DNA from: Actinomycetota bacterium
Lineage (GTDB): Bacteria; Actinomycetota; Actinomycetes; Actinomycetales; Microbacteriaceae
Reading direction: 5' to 3'
Length of the DNA stretch: 8,594 bases
Assembly: GCA_027728145.1 (NCBI GenBank)
Contig: JAQBZV010000032.1
Location: 1 to 8,594 of the forward strand
Of this stretch, positions 6,957-8,594 are shown piece after piece. Within the stretch, counting starts at the first letter, position 1; every line of letters starts with the position of its first letter. The position numbers and the translations under genes are program-made. The notes beneath the pieces were generated by a model. That model did not search any database. It was given only the letters and a program-made list of their open reading frames with translations, and was not told where the DNA came from.

Positions 6957-8594
6957 ATGAGCACAGCGATTCCCGACAAACCGGCTCTCGAGGGACTCGA
7001 AGAAGTCTGGGGCACCCGCTGGGACTCTGAGGGAACGTATCGGTTCAACCGAGAATCGGCGCTGAAGCGCGGGAAAGAACACCTATTCGCTGTTGACACC
7101 CCTCCCCCGACCGCATCGGGGAGCCTCCACATCGGTCACGTCTTTAGCTACACCCACATGGATCTGCAAGCGCGATACCAGCGCATGCGGGGCAAAGACA
7201 TCTTCTACCCGATGGGGTGGGATGACAACGGATTGCCCACCGAGCGCCGGGTTCAGAACTATTACGGGGTGAGGTGTGACCCGTCACTGCCCTACCAGAG
7301 CGATTTTGTCCCGCCACTGCAGGCGGGGGCAAGTGCTGATGGCTCCAAACCAGGCGACCAAATTCGGATTAGTCGACGAAACTTCATCGAGCTGTGTGAA
7401 ACCCTCACGGTCGAGGACGAGAAGCAGTTCGAGGATCTGTGGCGAACCCTGGGGCTCAGCGTGGATTGGTCACTGACCTATCGCACCATTGATGACAACT
7501 CTCAACGGGTCGCCCAGAGCGCGTTTTTGAAAAACCTGGAGAGGGACGAAGCGTACCGAGCGGACGCCCCGACGCTATGGGACATTACATTCCGGACCGC
7601 GGTGGCGCAGGCAGAACTGGAAGATAGAGAACAACCCTCCGCGTATCACAAGGTGACCTTCCATGGCGTGGGAATTGAGGACGTCACCATCGTGACTACG
7701 CGGCCCGAGCTGATTCCCGCGTGCGTGGCTCTCGTGGCCCACCCGGATGACGAGCGATACCAACCGCTCTTTGGCTCAACGGTCACCTCTCCCATTTTCG
7801 GTGTCGAGGTGCCCATCGTTGCTCACCACCTCGCGCAGCAGGACAAAGGCACCGGTATCGCGATGGTCTGTACGTTTGGTGATGTCACCGACGTCATCTG
7901 GTGGCGGGAACTCTCGCTCGATACCCGCCCGATGCTCGGCAAAGACGGTCGTGTGATTGCCGAGACTCCTGCCTGGATCGCCTCCGCCGAGGGCACAGAT
8001 GCGTACGCACAACTCGCCGGGAAAACTGTCTTCAGCGCCAAGGCCGCCATGGTGGAGATGCTGCGTAATTCTGGAGATGCACAGGGCGAACCCGACCCCA
8101 TGGTCCACCCGGTTAAGTTCTTTGAAAAGGGTGACAAGCCTCTGGAAATTGTGACCACCCGCCAGTGGTACATCCGAAACGGCGCTCGCGACGAGGACCT
8201 CAAACAGCGCCTGCTCACCCGGGGCACAGAAGTCGCATTCCACCCGGATTTCATGAGGGTCCGCTACGAGAACTGGGTGAACGGTCTCTCCGGTGACTGG
8301 TTGATTTCTCGCCAACGATTCTTCGGGGTGCCCATCCCTGTCTGGTACCCCCTGGATGAGGAGGGGAACCCGCGCGAGGGTGAGGTCATTACTCCCGCAC
8401 TCGATCAGTTGCCCGTTGACCCCTCCAGTGACACCCCGCCAGGATTCACCGAGGACCAACGGGGTGCTCCCGGAGGGTTCCTCGGCGAGCTCGACATTAT
8501 GGATACCTGGGCAACCTCGAGCCTCACCCCTCAGCTTGCTGGTGGCTGGGGTAGCGATGACGAGCTGTTCGCCCTGGTTTTTCCCTACGACCTG
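6957..8594 (+). CDS. valS: Valyl-tRNA synthetase (N-terminal 546 codons, cut by window edge)
   Basis: Class I synthetase that charges tRNA-Val and edits misactivated threonine. The frame is open without interruption from ATG 6957 to the window end. Landmarks: HIGH (58-61) in PTASGSLHIGH, GWDDNGLPTE (87-96), the editing-domain TTRPE (247-251), GTGIAMVCTFGDVTDVIWW (298-316), WYIR (404-407), DWLISRQRFFGVPIPVW (447-463) and DIMDTWATSSLTPQ (513-526). The last two blocks and the CTFGDVTDV wording match the ValS branch shared by Actinobacteria and archaea rather than the E. coli-like branch. The KMSKS loop and anticodon-binding domain lie to the right; family length is about 850-900 residues, so some 60 percent is visible. 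The start is supported by AAGAAGG 5 nt upstream and by the MSTAIPDKPALEGLEEVW N-terminus. It is probably transcribed from its own promoter, since a strong terminator precedes it. Confidence 0.97.
   Translation, partial: MSTAIPDKPALEGLEEVWGTRWDSEGTYRFNRESALKRGKEHLFAVDTPPPTASGSLHIGHVFSYTHMDLQARYQRMRGKDIFYPMGWDDNGLPTERRVQNYYGVRCDPSLPYQSDFVPPLQAGASADGSKPGDQIRISRRNFIELCETLTVEDEKQFEDLWRTLGLSVDWSLTYRTIDDNSQRVAQSAFLKNLERDEAYRADAPTLWDITFRTAVAQAELEDREQPSAYHKVTFHGVGIEDVTIVTTRPELIPACVALVAHPDDERYQPLFGSTVTSPIFGVEVPIVAHHLAQQDKGTGIAMVCTFGDVTDVIWWRELSLDTRPMLGKDGRVIAETPAWIASAEGTDAYAQLAGKTVFSAKAAMVEMLRNSGDAQGEPDPMVHPVKFFEKGDKPLEIVTTRQWYIRNGARDEDLKQRLLTRGTEVAFHPDFMRVRYENWVNGLSGDWLISRQRFFGVPIPVWYPLDEEGNPREGEVITPALDQLPVDPSSDTPPGFTEDQRGAPGGFLGELDIMDTWATSSLTPQLAGGWGSDDELFALVFPYDL

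Noticed and set aside
7776..8459. 227-codon open frame opposite valS
   Set aside because: Antisense to conserved valS editing and catalytic blocks; no supporting signals.

Overview
The window looks like core chromosome of a high-G+C actinobacterium, most likely family Microbacteriaceae. The grounds are the actinobacterial gene string ileS-folC-DUF4233, the eukaryote-like (IleS2) isoleucyl-tRNA synthetase under an actinobacterial short-stem T-box, and the form of the valyl-tRNA synthetase. Genus is not resolved. No rRNA, tRNA, CRISPR, insertion sequence or phage gene is visible.

Left part (1-4.9 kb, minus strand): a tight operon transcribed right to left. It starts with an isoleucine-specific T-box leader (about 4712-4870), followed by ileS (1481-4678), folC (145-1488) and a truncated DUF4233 membrane-protein gene (1-152). 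Both gene junctions are 8-nt overlaps of the form RTGGCTRA, so translation of the three genes is probably coupled. The T-box has no U-rich terminator, so it probably works by controlling access to the ileS translation start, as in other actinobacterial ileS leaders.

Middle (4.9-6.9 kb): a small TetR-type regulator gene (4884-5444, minus) lies divergent to an MHS-type major facilitator transporter gene (5530-6834, plus). They share an 85-bp AT-rich control region containing a perfect inverted repeat. This is the usual layout of a ligand-responsive repressor next to the transporter it controls; the substrate cannot be read from the sequence. A strong 16-bp rho-independent terminator closes the transporter gene.

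Right (6.96 kb to end, plus strand): the first 546 codons of valS, cut by the window edge before the KMSKS motif. Its 66-nt leader has no T-box, but it has short complementary segments that could pair with the start codon.

Overall this is mostly ordinary housekeeping sequence. The most informative elements are the T-box leader, whose anti-sequestrator contains and explains away an upstream in-frame ATG, and the overlap architecture that may link tRNA-Ile charging to folC and DUF4233 expression. I did not find a convincing new defence, mobile or biosynthetic system.
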